The position numbers and the translations under genes were made by a program. Shown in pieces: positions 31,509 to 41,590 of a DNA stretch of 64,000 nt. A model generated the notes under the pieces. That model made no database searches and was not told the origin of the DNA. It saw only the letters and a list, made by a program, of their open reading frames with translations. Numbering within the stretch: the stretch's first letter is position 1; each line of letters starts with the position of its first letter. Location of the stretch: assembly GCA_039621445.1 (NCBI GenBank), contig CP154955.1, forward strand, positions 27,838,032 through 27,902,031, written 5' to 3'. This DNA comes from Euglena gracilis (taxonomy: Eukaryota > Euglenida > Euglenophyceae > Euglenales).

Positions 31509-31796
31509 TGTGAGCGCGGGCCAGATTTGAGATTTATTTTGGTAAGAGATGCAAGCAGAAATTAGGCATCGCCTCACAGAGATTTTGGGGAATTACATTT
31601 TTCACAGGCAAGCTGGCAAACAGTCTACAAGTTTGCGTGGGACTCTGAACTGGATTCAAAGTATCAAGTCTGGTTTTCTGGGGTGCTGTGTGGGGAAGTT
31701 TGGGAAGAAGACCCTTGAAGGCTGAAAAGTTGGAATTGGCGAGAAGTCTGATGTGGTGAAATTATCTGGACACACTGGACCATCCCCCAACTTGCA
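31509..31796 (+). repeat. LTR 3 of element F
   Basis: 288 bp, preceded by GGGAAGGGGGG at 31498-31508 and followed by the resumed 218-bp repeat at 31797. Confidence 0.6.
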
Positions 31797-32020
31797 AACG
31801 GACGCCCCAAAAAAAGTCGTTTTTCGGTCGTTTTCGGCCGAAATCGGCCGCGCCGGCGCTCCAAAAACGAGCGCTCTGCCCCGGGTAGAGGCTGTTGCGA
31901 GGGGCGCCGGCCCAACAGGCGCAATTTCGCCCGCGGCGGGCGTGCGTAAAACGCAGCAGTTACCGCCAGGATGCGCAAAGTAGCACTTTGGCAACGTACG
32001 CCCCCCAAAAGGGATGGGCG
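31797..32020 (+). repeat. Resumed ~218-bp repeat after element F
   Basis: Continues the unit interrupted at 28735 (AACGGACGCCCC..., TTTTCGGTCGTTTTCGG, GGCGCAATTTCGCCCGCGG, AAAACGCAGCAGTTACC). It ends before the left end of the DIRS-like element E3. Confidence 0.65.
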
Positions 32021-32046
32021 GGGGGACTGACCGTGCCCACAATTCC

Positions 32047-32309
32047 GACACTTCAGGCTCCGCACTCCCCCATCCCCCAATGAGGTCATGCCTTTTGTCT
32101 GTTTGCCTCCCACCAGGCATCATCTATCTGTCGAGATTGCTGACTGTATTGTGTAATTGTTCAAAATATGCCCTACACAAGCCAGAAAGGCTTACTCAGA
32201 AGTACTGCTGTTGCCAGGGGTTGGGGAGAAATTGGGATTTCACCCCGTTTAAATCCTGGAACAAAAATATTCAAAAATATGGTCTGGGATCTCTTGAGGC
32301 CTCTGCCTG
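32047..32309 (+). pseudogene. E3: left end and tyrosine-recombinase N-terminal fragment
   Basis: Begins with GACACTTCAGGCTCCGCAC, a diverged version of the left end of E1/E2 (GACACCTCGGGCTCCGCAC). It is followed almost directly by recombinase sequence: QARKAYSEVLLLPGVGEKLGFH parallels QARNAYSAMLLIPGFGGLRFH in E2, and SWNKNIQKYG parallels LWNQNLEKYG. A stop and a frame change are present. The lack of ORF1 and RT between end and recombinase implies an internally deleted DIRS element. It is broken at 32309 by E1 and resumes at 55275. Confidence 0.6.
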
Positions 32310-32445
32310 GACACCTCGGGCTCCGCACTTTGCCCTTGTGAGGCCATGCCTTGCTCGCCGGCGGTGTTGTTTGGATTGTGACGCGTTGGGTTAGGAGTCC
32401 CTGCTTAGTGCCTTTTTTCGTCGGAGTTGGCTGATTCTTAATTTG
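32310..32445 (+). repeat. Left inverted terminal repeat of E1
   Basis: The outer ~27 bases (GACACCTCGGGC...) are complementary to the first half of the ICR. The following ~100 bases (CTTGTGAGGCCATGCC to GGAGTTGGCTGA) are inverted at 55115-55215. Confidence 0.8.
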
Positions 32446-32588
32446 CCCTTCGACAACCCAGAAGAAAGGAACTTCAATTCAAGAAGCTTGACAATTGAAT
32501 ATCAAAGAGTTGAATCAATCGAATTATCCAAAATGTGAGACTCGTGGATTATATCAAATCCAATTTTGTTGACACATTCAAGATTTCA

Positions 32589-33095
32589 ATGAGAAATGCA
32601 ATTGACAACACAAATAAGAGCGTTGCTGAACAACAAGAACTTCCTGCAGCCACAGCTGGACGACCTGACGGCGCAGTGCAACCGTGGCGAACCGTGGCTG
32701 TCCCTTCCCCCCCAGAAAAAGTTTTCAAAAACCCACCCAGGGACAGCAACGGAAGCTGGCAGACAGTGGTCAGAACCCGAAGGACACCAAAGCCAATGCA
32801 GCTGCCAGGCCACAACGGCAAGGGCCATGGAGGGCCGTATCCCATTTACACCAATACCGTGTTCAAGCTGGGCCATGGAGGCCAGAACAGCAAGCTGGGC
32901 CATGGCGGCCAAAACAGCAAAGGCCATGGCGGCCGATGGAACAAAGGCCAGGGCGGCCAGCAATACCAAGGCCAGGGTGGCCAACAATACCAAAGCCATG
33001 GTGGCAGATTCCACAACAAGATGCCCAGTGGCAGGGGCAGGACAGGTCCACAACACCCCCCAATCATTTCTTCATCACAAACCCCATCCGGGTAA
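32589..33095 (+). CDS. ORF1 (Gag-like) of E1
   Basis: ATG at 32589 equals the ORF1 start of E2 at 55983 (both MRNA). The ~168 residues include a conserved WQTVVR motif and a Gly/His/Gln repeat region (GHGGQNSK, GQGGQQYQ) near residues 90-150, likely an RNA-binding low-complexity domain. It ends at TAA 33093, whereas E2 reads on. A second frame starting at ATG 32596 (MQL) is also open and is the one leading toward reverse transcriptase, as in E2. Confidence 0.5.
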   Translation: MRNAIDNTNKSVAEQQELPAATAGRPDGAVQPWRTVAVPSPPEKVFKNPPRDSNGSWQTVVRTRRTPKPMQLPGHNGKGHGGPYPIYTNTVFKLGHGGQNSKLGHGGQNSKGHGGRWNKGQGGQQYQGQGGQQYQSHGGRFHNKMPSGRGRTGPQHPPIISSSQTPSG

Positions 33096-33310
33096 AAGGA
33101 TTGGCCCCCAGAGGCCCCCCAAGATTTTCAATGGGCATGGCGCCCAAGAACAAAGAGAAGTCAATGGGGACATCAAAAAGGCCAGTGGGGCCAGAATTAT
33201 CATCAAGGCCACTGGGGCCATTATCATTCTTATTGCCATTGGGCCCAACACCATCCTCAACAACAACAAATTCAAGGCCACTGGGGCCATCAATTATCAG
33301 AAGGGGAAAA

Positions 33311-36300
33311 TGTTGGCTGTTTGGACAGCCACGCTCCAGCCTAGAATAAGCTCCAGAAGTGAAAGTTGGGAAACGGCTGAGTGACGCCTTAAAATGGGTA
33401 TCATTGGATAGCGCTCTGGAAGGCGCATCCAATGATATGGGGGGCTGGCTGTGGAATTGTAGTTTTCCAGGTGCCATCCCACAGATTGTTCCAAATTAAG
33501 AGATCCCAGCTTAGTAAGAAAGAAGCCTGTGACGCGCGGACCAAATCCCCCCCATTAGAAGAGAGTCCAGCACACAAACATACAGAAATGGACTCAGGGT
33601 ATATGGTTCAGCCATAGACCCTAGCCATGAGGGTTGGGATTTTGCCAAAAGGAGGCTGTGGATGATCAGTGGGTTGGACAGAGAGGCCACAGGGTCTAGA
33701 GGTTCAAGGCCTCTAGACTAGCTTTTATCCTCACAAACACCCCCTGAAGGCCTCCAGTCTAGCTGGGAGTCCTGAAGGGAGGTTTTGAGGGGAGGTTTTG
33801 GACATCCACAGGGTTTAGACCTGTGGATTGTTCAGAAACTCACCCCGGAAAGCACAAGGGAGGTTTTGAGGTGAGCTTTTGGACGTCCACAGGGTTTAGA
33901 CCTGTGGATTGTTCAGAAACTCGCCCTGAAAAGCAAATGGGGGCTAGGCTGCCTCCTCCATGCCCTAAATGTGACCATTTTACAGAATGGTTGTATGAGA
34001 TGGGTTGAAAACGCTTTTTGTTTGTGCAGGTTCAAATTACAAATGGGGCTAGTCACGGCATGGAATTGCCGGACCCGAAGTCCAGTGGACAGAATTTCAA
34101 AGATTTGCAAGATCTTTGGGACCCAAACGGTGGTGAATAATATTGAATTTGCAGTGCTGCCCGTATCGAATGGTGGACCAAAGAATCTCAGGAGCTTGCC
34201 AGTGGGATGACCGATCCAAAACCTTTTTCTGAGGCGTGGTAATGGCAACAATCCACTCCCAGATTAGGTATTGGGTTTTCAGAATGTTTTTATTCTCCCC
34301 TGGCCCTGAAGAGTTCAGCCTCGGGCAGGGAGGGGGGAGCCAGCCTTGGGGCATTTCCTCCCGGACCCCCCATTTCTGGAAGAGGTCGCAGAACGGGGGG
34401 GGGCAGCCTTGGGGTATTTCCTCCCCTGGACTCCCATTTCTGGATGTGTTCGGGCCAGAACGTGGGGGGGGGGCTGCCATGTGGTATTTCTTCCCCTGAA
34501 CTCCCGTTTCTGGAGGTGTGCGAGCCAGAACGGGGGGGGGAATCAGATTATTTTTGTTTGCGAACCCCGGCCCTCATCCTGAGCATGATTTGGCAGAACC
34601 GTGCTAGGGGGGGGGGGGCTGATCAAGGGATATTTTATTTTCCCTCAACCAAAGTTGGTTGTGCCTTTTGGGAATACACTCAGGAATTTCGGAGAATTAT
34701 TTGCTGCCGAGGGTTATTTTTATCAAGGCTGTCCAAGGTTCACATGGTCATGGGACCAGCGACCGTTGGAAGCAACGGACAGCCAGGGTATGTGGCTGGT
34801 CCAGGTTTTGCAGCGAGCTCCACAGCCGTCTGCGGTTGTGGATCCAGCCCTGGCTGGGCTGAACCGCGACCCCAGTGCCAGAAGGAGTGCCCATTTTTTA
34901 TGTCGGAGACTTGTGGTTTCTTTCCCCACCAGGTTCAGGCTGTCGGCCAACACCTGGGGGGGGGGGTGTATAGAACCCTGAATTCAGGCTGTTTCGTGCC
35001 GAATCCAGGGGTGACAAACCAATTATATTTTCCCAACCCTGAAGTTTGGCTGGCTGGCCGAATTGGGGGGGGGGAAACAACATTAAATTCCCCACCACAG
35101 ATTTACGGCTGTGGACCGATAATCTGGCTTTTTGGGGGACAGGAATAATGGGTATTTTTTCCCCCTCCTCCTGAAACCTTTGCTGGTGGTCAGGTCGGGG
35201 GGGGGAGGAATGTCAATCCCTCCCCAGCAGAAATGCGGCTGTAAGTATGCCGAATTCTGGGCTGGGGGGGGGCAGCCGGTCAGACCTTTCATGTTAAAAA
35301 TCTTTTCCCCCCGACCTGGGTTGGCCAGGCCGAAGGCAGGTCGGGGGGGGGTCAGGCTGGGACTTTTTTATATTGTTTTCCCCCTGACCTGAGCTGGCTG
35401 ATGGCAGGTCGGGGGGGGTCTGATTGGGCAGACTTTTATGAAACTCCTTTCCCCCTGACCTGGGGTGGCCGAGGGCCAAAGGCAGGTGCGCGGGGGGGGG
35501 GGAGGCTTGGGCAGAATTTTTTATGTTCTTTTCCCCCTAACCTGAGCCGATGACAGGTCAGGGGGGGGGGTCAGGCTGGGCAGACTTTTTAATACTTTTT
35601 TCTCCTAACCTGGGCTGACCGATGGCCGAGCCAAAGGCAGGTCGGAGATCCGGCTGGACAGATTTTCCCCCCTGACCTTAGCTGGCCGATGACAGGTCGG
35701 GGGGGGGGGTCAGGCTGAGCAGCAGAAAATACAGCTTTTTTTCGGCCCAGCCAGTTGAGTTTCCAGATGACTGACCCGGGTCGTCATGGAGCGAATGGCT
35801 GATGTCGATTGCAGCCATCTGGCATGTTCAGATGGGCCAGGTGAAGCTGTTTTAATGGATTCTTTTTTCAGTTCACCCAGCAGATTCGGAGTCGTTTGGG
35901 TTGTTTCATCCACTCTGTGACCCGAGTTGCTGACCTCCAGGTTCAGGCCTTCAGTAGCACCGGAATAATTTTAAGTGGTTACAGCCTGGGCAGTTTAATA
36001 TGGACCTCCACCAGGTTTTTGGTTTTGCAGAACCGAGAGCCCTGGGCTGGGGTGGGGGGGCAGCATTTTCATTCTCTCCCAGCGGAAATATGGCTGAAAG
36101 GAAGCCAATTTCTGGGCTGGGGGGGGGGCAGCTCTTTTGGTCTCTTTTCCTCCCCGAACCTGGGTCGGCTGATGGCAGGTCGGGGGGGGGGGGGCAGCAA
36201 AAATAGCCAAAACCACAGGTTCGGGATGTGGCCAGTCCAATTTTACCTCCACCAGGTTTACGGTTGTACCGAACCGAAAACCTTGGGGGGGGGCAGGAAT

Positions 36301-37359
36301 TTAAACAATCAGGATGAGATTGGCTGTGGCTGTGGCAGTGACAGTTCATTTTGTCAGTTTTTTTCCCAGTTTTTTTCAGGCTTTTTTTGTGGTTTGTTTG
36401 TGCAGAATTTTCAGATTCTTCACATCAAAAATTAATTAAATTCAGAGTTTCCCCCCGGGGTTTTTTTCTCCTGTTTTCAGACAGGGAGAAGAGCCAGGAT
36501 TTCGGGAAGAAATTTTAAGGATTTCCACAGTCGGTTGGCATGAAAAGTAATCCTCCTCTCGACCGTTTCGGGCTGGGTCAGCCCTCAACGGTTGCTGAGC
36601 GAGAAATATTTACCCAGAATATTTCAGCCCAAAACATAAGCACCCCAGCCAGTTCGGTGACAAAAGCCCAGAACTGGGGGGGGGGCAGCCCCGCTCAGAA
36701 AACAGAATGGTTCCATTCCCTGACCTGATTTTTGGCTGTTTAGAGCCGAAATCGGGGGGGGGTCAGAATGAATTAATTGCCCCCCTGATTCAGGCTCGTT
36801 CGGAGCCGAAGGTCGGGGGTGGGGGCAGAATGCGGAATTTAAACACGTTGCTCCCTCTGCAGGGTCTTCCTTATACCTTTCTTCCATCTCCCACATCTTT
36901 ACCAAATCCTTACAAACATTCCATTGTCACTTTGAATCGTGCAGTCAATTTGCTTGGAATTGTGCTGTTCAAGCGGAACAAGTGGTGTGGTTTGACGCGC
37001 ACAAGCATGCACACAGCGGGGAATCAGGGAGGGGAAAAGCAAGTAGGGAGTCCACGGGCCGAGGTTGGGGGAATTCCAGGTTTAACCCCGTTCCTAGCAA
37101 CAGCCCAAAGCACTCCGGGGGGTGGACCTGAGCCCACCCACCCCCTGCATTCGGTGTGTCCGGTTCCCCTCGAGGGAGCCGGGCAGGGTGGGGCGTGTGC
37201 CGAGACCACGGGAACTGGAGCCCTCCGGGTTGCGGGGGGGGACAGTCCCCGGGGGGGATCGGGGGAAAACCTGCCGACGCACCCAGGAGTGGCTGACGGC
37301 CACGGAAATATTGAAAGTCGATCCTACTCCGGGGACCCCGAGGACGGGTTCCGCGGACA
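33311..37359 (+). repeat. 5' LTR of element D (~4.05 kb)
   Basis: Nearly identical along its whole length to 47671-51726, with small indels (for example a ~9-bp difference near 34265) and G-run length changes. Very long for an LTR. It contains arrays of G7-G12 runs at roughly regular spacing, hairpin-forming repeats and no supported gene; the ORFs inside are by-products of G-rich DNA. Confidence 0.9.
35155..35740 (+). repeat. Hairpin minisatellite in the 5' LTR of D
   Basis: About seven imperfect units of 70-85 bp. Each pairs CCCCCTGACCTG with CAGGTCGGGGG around a ~14-base loop (GGCTGGCCGATGG or similar), giving a C-run/G-run hairpin. Units lie near 35158, 35310, 35383, 35450, 35530, 35600 and 35670. 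Repeated at 49510-50090 in the 3' LTR. Confidence 0.7.
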
Positions 37360-38985
37360 TGGTTGCAGAGGTTTGTCAACTGATCATGTTGTTAGTCATG
37401 ATCAGTTTGAAAATGCAGCGACTTTTCAGTATTCTCAGAAATTTTGTCCCCCAGTTTCAGATGGGTGGAAATACTTCTCACACAATTTCAGATTTGGCAC
37501 ATTCTTCGAATGAAAACCGGGGTGCACTTGTGTTAATTTCCCAGCCGGCTGCTGAGGAATTTAATTTCGGCAGGACACCAGGATTTTTCAGGAATTCTGG
37601 CCCAGATTTTTCTGGGGATGGGGATATTCAATTTTCTGATTTGGTATCTACCAGTGGCCCCAGAAATCTAGAGTTTACAAGTCAGCCCACCGATATTCAG
37701 CAAATTGAGTGGAACCCGGTTACAACTTCAGATTCAACACCAGCATTTTTGCAGATTGCTGGAAACCCTGATTTTTCACCAATGTGTTTTCCTGGGACAG
37801 CAATTGTTAATTTTAACGGGGATCAGACCTTCAGTGGGGTAACAGCACCCACTAGGGGGCTGGGTTTTGTGGTCTCCCGCATGAACTTTCAGCCCAATGA
37901 AAATCTTCGTTTACTCCCTGTCCCTCTGCCACATCCTCTACATGGTCCCTGTTCAGCGGGTGCAACTATAGGGGAGGTCCAGGGGGTTTTCAATGGGGAT
38001 GAGCTAACGGATAAGGATATGCAAGACCTGATCCAAGCCCAAGTTCCCTTGGATGTATTTTTAACAGAGGAGGGTGAGAGATATCCACGGGAGGTGGTAA
38101 AGGCACGGGTGCAAGAGTGGCAAGAGGGTGTACACCCCGAGGGGGAGCCGTTGGAAGACCCGATGGAGGGCTCCCTCACCAACCCCCTAATTCGAGGGAG
38201 GGGCACACCCCCATCTGATGAATCAGTGATGGAGGTGAAACGACCCCACCAAGGTCTGGGGGTGGGTGATACTCAGAAAGATGGGCAAACTGACATTTTT
38301 CTGAACGATGATTCTGAACGGCCAGCCCAGACCCAAATGGATTGTGGGGAGGAGGGCCCGGCTCCCCCATACCCATTTTGGGAGGAAGAAAATGAACGGT
38401 GGGAGTTGTGGGCCCAGGGGCTATCAACTCAGCTTAATCAGATGAATGCCAGAGTTTCGAGTATGGAGGAGCAAGTGGTTCTGCGTGATGCACAGCCACT
38501 CGCTGCCCATATTGAAAGTCTTTGGATGAGACGAGGGCACAGGTAGTGGAACACCTGTTTTCGGAGGGCATCAAATTAACAAACGCATTGGAGCAAAAGG
38601 CCGAGCAGATTTTGCTTCAATGCAGAAACAAAGTCGATCAACATATGCTGGAACTTTCTGCACAGCAGCAGGACCATATTTCTAATTTTCTTCAGCGGGC
38701 CGTGGCTGAACTCCAAATCCAAATGACCTGTGTCAGGTCAGAAAATAATTTGGTGCAACAGTTTGAGAAGAATTATCAAAAGGAGAGACAGAAAATTGAG
38801 AATTTGTAGAAAGGACTGCAAGAAATCCAACAAGAGGCGAAAAGCTTTCAACAGGAGCAAATGAAGGAAATCAGATTTCTCCATGAAAAGCAGAATCAAC
38901 AAATCCTGACACTGGGTCAGCAATTTACGGTGCTTACCCAGAGACAGGATTCGTTGATACAACAAATTCATTTGCAGGGTCCTGC
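37359..38985 (+). pseudogene. gag: Gag N-terminal part of element D
   Basis: The open frame from the LTR border (possible ATGs 37359 and 37386) to 38546 is acidic and Pro-rich, with a segment beginning FWEEENERWELWAQGL near its end. The coiled-coil homology then continues in another frame from 38522 (VEHLFSEGIKLTNALEQKAEQ) to TAG 38807-38809 and beyond it to about 38985 (Gln/Glu-rich heptads). The layout resembles the long coiled-coil Gag of elements A and B, though sequence similarity is weak. One frameshift and one stop separate it from the capsid part. Confidence 0.55.
37360..37377 (+). promoter_or_regulatory. Primer-binding site of element D
   Basis: TGGTTGCAGAGG directly follows the LTR end CGGACA. 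It differs by one base from the initiator-Met site TGGTAGCAGAGG. Confidence 0.6.
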
Positions 38986-38996
38986 ATAATGAAGCT

Positions 38997-40853
38997 GTGC
39001 AGTCACAGGTCCAGCATAGTTTGATGCAAAGTATTGCTGGGGGGCAGCAATCGGCAGAAAAGGGGATCCATGATTTGGAGGGTGCTATGCGGGGTTTTTC
39101 GCTGGGACTCCAATCATGCGGATCCCAAACACAAAATCTGCAGGGGGCAGTTCAAAATGTTGAGAAAGGAGTTCAGTCTGCATTGGGGCAAGTGGCCAAC
39201 CAATTTTTATCTTCAGAATTTTCAGCAGCAAGGATAAACGATAAGCTCCTCCAGGTTGAAAGAGACCTAAATGAGAAATTGTCATCTTCCACAGTCGCAG
39301 TGCCAGCACCGGTTGTAGTGCCTGTGACTGTGAATGTGGAGCCAGTGATGGCGATGCAGAAACCGGCTGACCTTGTGCAGCCCGTTCCCGCACGAGCCAC
39401 CCCTGAGATTGGTTTTGTTTTGGAACCGCTTGAAGAAGGTCCAACCCCATTGTTTTCGGGATCTTTTCCTTCATTGCAAAGCGGGAATCAAGGTCCCACT
39501 TATTCAATTCGAACAGTTTCTGCGGGGGGTGGAACAGGGGGTCAGCACCATCCGGTTTTGCCCCTGGGGGGTGACCTGGTGGTGTCAGAAATAGCCAAGT
39601 CGATTAGACCTCCCCGATTCGACGAAAGGTCTCCTGATTGGCAGAATTTTGAGGCAGACTGGGAAATGTATTGGCAGGCCATTTCCCTGGGGAGGGACTA
39701 CGGGGAGGCAATGAAGCTGCAGATTTTCGAGTGCTGTTTGTGTGACAGTCTCAAACAGGAAATTAAATTTCTGCAACGTTCCGGTGCAAAGCCTGGATTC
39801 ACGCCGGTTTTTGTGCGGATCAAGGCGAGATATGCACCTGAAAATAATTTGGAAGCCAGGAGGGCTTGGTATAACATTTCGTTGAAGACCCCTGGAAAGA
39901 CCACCCGGGCAGATTGGAATGATTTTTGGGTGAGGTTTATGTCAGCCCAGCTCAGAGTGAAGGATACATCTGCCGAGGAAGCAATTCGGTTGCTCCTCAA
40001 CAGAGTTCCTGAATTTATATCGAAATGGATTACAGAGGATTCTTGCATTAAAACACAGAAAAATCCCCGTGTCAGGATGTTTGCCCCACCTGATTTGTCA
40101 GATCAGGTGTTGAGCAACACAGTTATCAGTTTGGTTGGCACTCCCCCCAAGGCAGTAAAATCCATGGGAGGGGGAGAGTACATTGTGGCTTTTGACTCCA
40201 GGACTCCCATGGAAAGGTTGATCAATTTTAATGGGAGGCGGATTGCCAATTACCCCAGACCCCTGCAGATCGAAGGAATAGAGTGGAAAATCACCCTGGA
40301 TGAAATTTTCAGGCTTGTGGATGACAAATTGTGGATCCGCGAAAGACAGGGGAAGGTCCTGAATTTCAACGACCACAAGCCACAGTATACCAAAACCACA
40401 CACTTTTCTCCCAAATTTCTCACCATCGACCAGGGTGAGACTGAAATGGAGGGGGAGATTCTCAAGGTGGCCGCAAAGTGTGAACAGGCGAAGAAAGTTG
40501 ACCCGGTTCAACAGCCAGCCCAGCCAGCCCCACCACAGGTGCAGCCAATTAAAGCTCCACCTGCGGTGCGGCCCCCCCAACAAAATTGGCAACACCCACC
40601 CGCAAACCGCCAATCAGGTTGTTACTACTGTGGTGCCCCGTCTCATTTCAAAAGAGAATGCCGAGAATACAATGCACTCTTTTGCTCTGGGAAGGGGAGC
40701 AAGGGAGGCAAGGGCACAGGCTTTTCAGATTGGGGGAAAGGGAAAGGCAAAGGGAAAGGCCCGAACGCCTCTCCTCACCAGCCAGTGCAGGGTGAAGGGA
40801 AGGGCGAGGGCCCGGCCCAGCCCGCACCTGCTCAGCCTCAGGATGCTGAGTAG
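38997..40853 (+). CDS. gag: Gag coiled-coil, capsid and zinc knuckle of element D
   Basis: Uninterrupted 618-codon frame. Residues 1-100 are Gln/Ser-rich coiled coil. A Val/Pro linker follows, then a capsid-like region from about 39600 (RPPRFDERSPDWQNFEADW, ARRAWYNISLK, a segment beginning RADWNDFWVRF) that aligns with the Gag of element C. A region containing FNDHKPQY follows, then a Pro-rich linker, one CCHC knuckle CYYCGAPSHFKREC near 40620-40661, and a GKGKGKG basic tail. It would form the particle shell and bind the genomic RNA. Confidence 0.75.
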   Translation: MQSQVQHSLMQSIAGGQQSAEKGIHDLEGAMRGFSLGLQSCGSQTQNLQGAVQNVEKGVQSALGQVANQFLSSEFSAARINDKLLQVERDLNEKLSSSTVAVPAPVVVPVTVNVEPVMAMQKPADLVQPVPARATPEIGFVLEPLEEGPTPLFSGSFPSLQSGNQGPTYSIRTVSAGGGTGGQHHPVLPLGGDLVVSEIAKSIRPPRFDERSPDWQNFEADWEMYWQAISLGRDYGEAMKLQIFECCLCDSLKQEIKFLQRSGAKPGFTPVFVRIKARYAPENNLEARRAWYNISLKTPGKTTRADWNDFWVRFMSAQLRVKDTSAEEAIRLLLNRVPEFISKWITEDSCIKTQKNPRVRMFAPPDLSDQVLSNTVISLVGTPPKAVKSMGGGEYIVAFDSRTPMERLINFNGRRIANYPRPLQIEGIEWKITLDEIFRLVDDKLWIRERQGKVLNFNDHKPQYTKTTHFSPKFLTIDQGETEMEGEILKVAAKCEQAKKVDPVQQPAQPAPPQVQPIKAPPAVRPPQQNWQHPPANRQSGCYYCGAPSHFKRECREYNALFCSGKGSKGGKGTGFSDWGKGKGKGKGPNASPHQPVQGEGKGEGPAQPAPAQPQDAE

Positions 40854-40927
40854 ATGCCTCAGCCTCAGGATGCCTGGGGTTTTGCGAGGGAGGGGGCAGG
40901 ACCTCTGGCTGTCAGGACCCCTCCACA

Positions 40928-41590
40928 GTGAAATGTGCTAACCACCCCAACCCCAAATCGAACCCGAAATCTGCCTTGCACCTCTGCCCGTCGTCACCAA
41001 CCGTTGAGTCAATTCCTCCAGTGTGTCTGACTTCCAATTGTCGGAGTGCTGTGGCAGTGCCCCCATTGACAGGGTTCATGGGGAGCCGGCCCAACCACTC
41101 CAGATTTTCCCAGCCTTCTCCTCGCAATTTAAACGGTCAGCGTGGTAAGGGGAAAGGTTTTGTGGGTGGCCCATCTCACCATCAGGACCCCCCACAGGTG
41201 CCAAGAACCACACAGGCTGGTGGTTCTCAGAAAAAATTGAGCATGCTGGATCTATTTTCTGGAACCAACAGCGTGGGAAATAAATTTCGGGACCAAGGGT
41301 ACGAAGTCATTTCCCTAGACATCCAACCCCGCGGAAACCCCACGATTTGCAGGGATATTTTGGAATGGGATTACAGGGAATTTTCCAGCAATTATTTCGA
41401 CTTAATAGCGGCTGGCCCTCCCTGTGAAGACTACTCCAATGCTAAGGTTCAGAGGACAAGGGATTTTCAAAAGGCAGATGCCCTGGTTCAAAGGACTCTT
41501 GAAATTATAGAGTACTTTCAGCCACGGTTTTGGTGGATTGAGAACCCCAGGTTCGGGTTTTTGCGAGCTAGGGATTTATGCAGGATTTGA
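40928..41590 (+). CDS. C5-cytosine DNA methyltransferase domain of element D
   Basis: The ~221-codon frame includes a Ser/Pro-rich lead of ~100 residues. Motif I is MLDLFSGTNSV (residues 106-116), motif IV GPPCEDYS with the candidate catalytic Cys at 166, and motif VI IENPRFG (ENP at 205-207). The homology to C continues one frame over from 41578 (IDVDYCQF, WGYQKPT). A single-base slip near 41575 therefore splits the domain's C-terminal 25 residues and the following protease. There is no separate target-recognition domain. Substrate specificity is unknown. Confidence 0.8.
   Translation: MKCANHPNPKSNPKSALHLCPSSPTVESIPPVCLTSNCRSAVAVPPLTGFMGSRPNHSRFSQPSPRNLNGQRGKGKGFVGGPSHHQDPPQVPRTTQAGGSQKKLSMLDLFSGTNSVGNKFRDQGYEVISLDIQPRGNPTICRDILEWDYREFSSNYFDLIAAGPPCEDYSNAKVQRTRDFQKADALVQRTLEIIEYFQPRFWWIENPRFGFLRARDLCRI

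Larger units (their letters stand above)
28736..31796 (+). mobile_element. Element F: small LTR element in LTR-int-LTR-int-LTR tandem form
   Basis: Three 288-bp LTRs (28736-29023, 30125-30412, 31509-31796), each starting TGTGAGCGCGGG and ending AACTTGCA, separate two nearly identical ~1.1-kb internal segments. A purine tract (GGGAAGGGGGG or similar) precedes LTRs 2 and 3, as a polypurine tract should. No primer-binding site of Met type is seen after the LTRs, and no coding domain is present, so it is a non-autonomous TRIM-like element. Flanks GACG/AACG may be a degraded short target duplication. A plain 1.39-kb tandem duplication with a partial third copy is the alternative reading. Confidence 0.65.

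Noticed and set aside
28165-32000. CRISPR-like array
   Set aside because: Units are ~218 bp with no unique spacers, and the context is eukaryotic retrotransposons.
34236-36435. Long G-rich ORFs in the D LTRs on both strands
   Set aside because: Glycine/proline-rich translations of G-runs, with frames changing whenever a G-run length changes between the two LTR copies; no domain.
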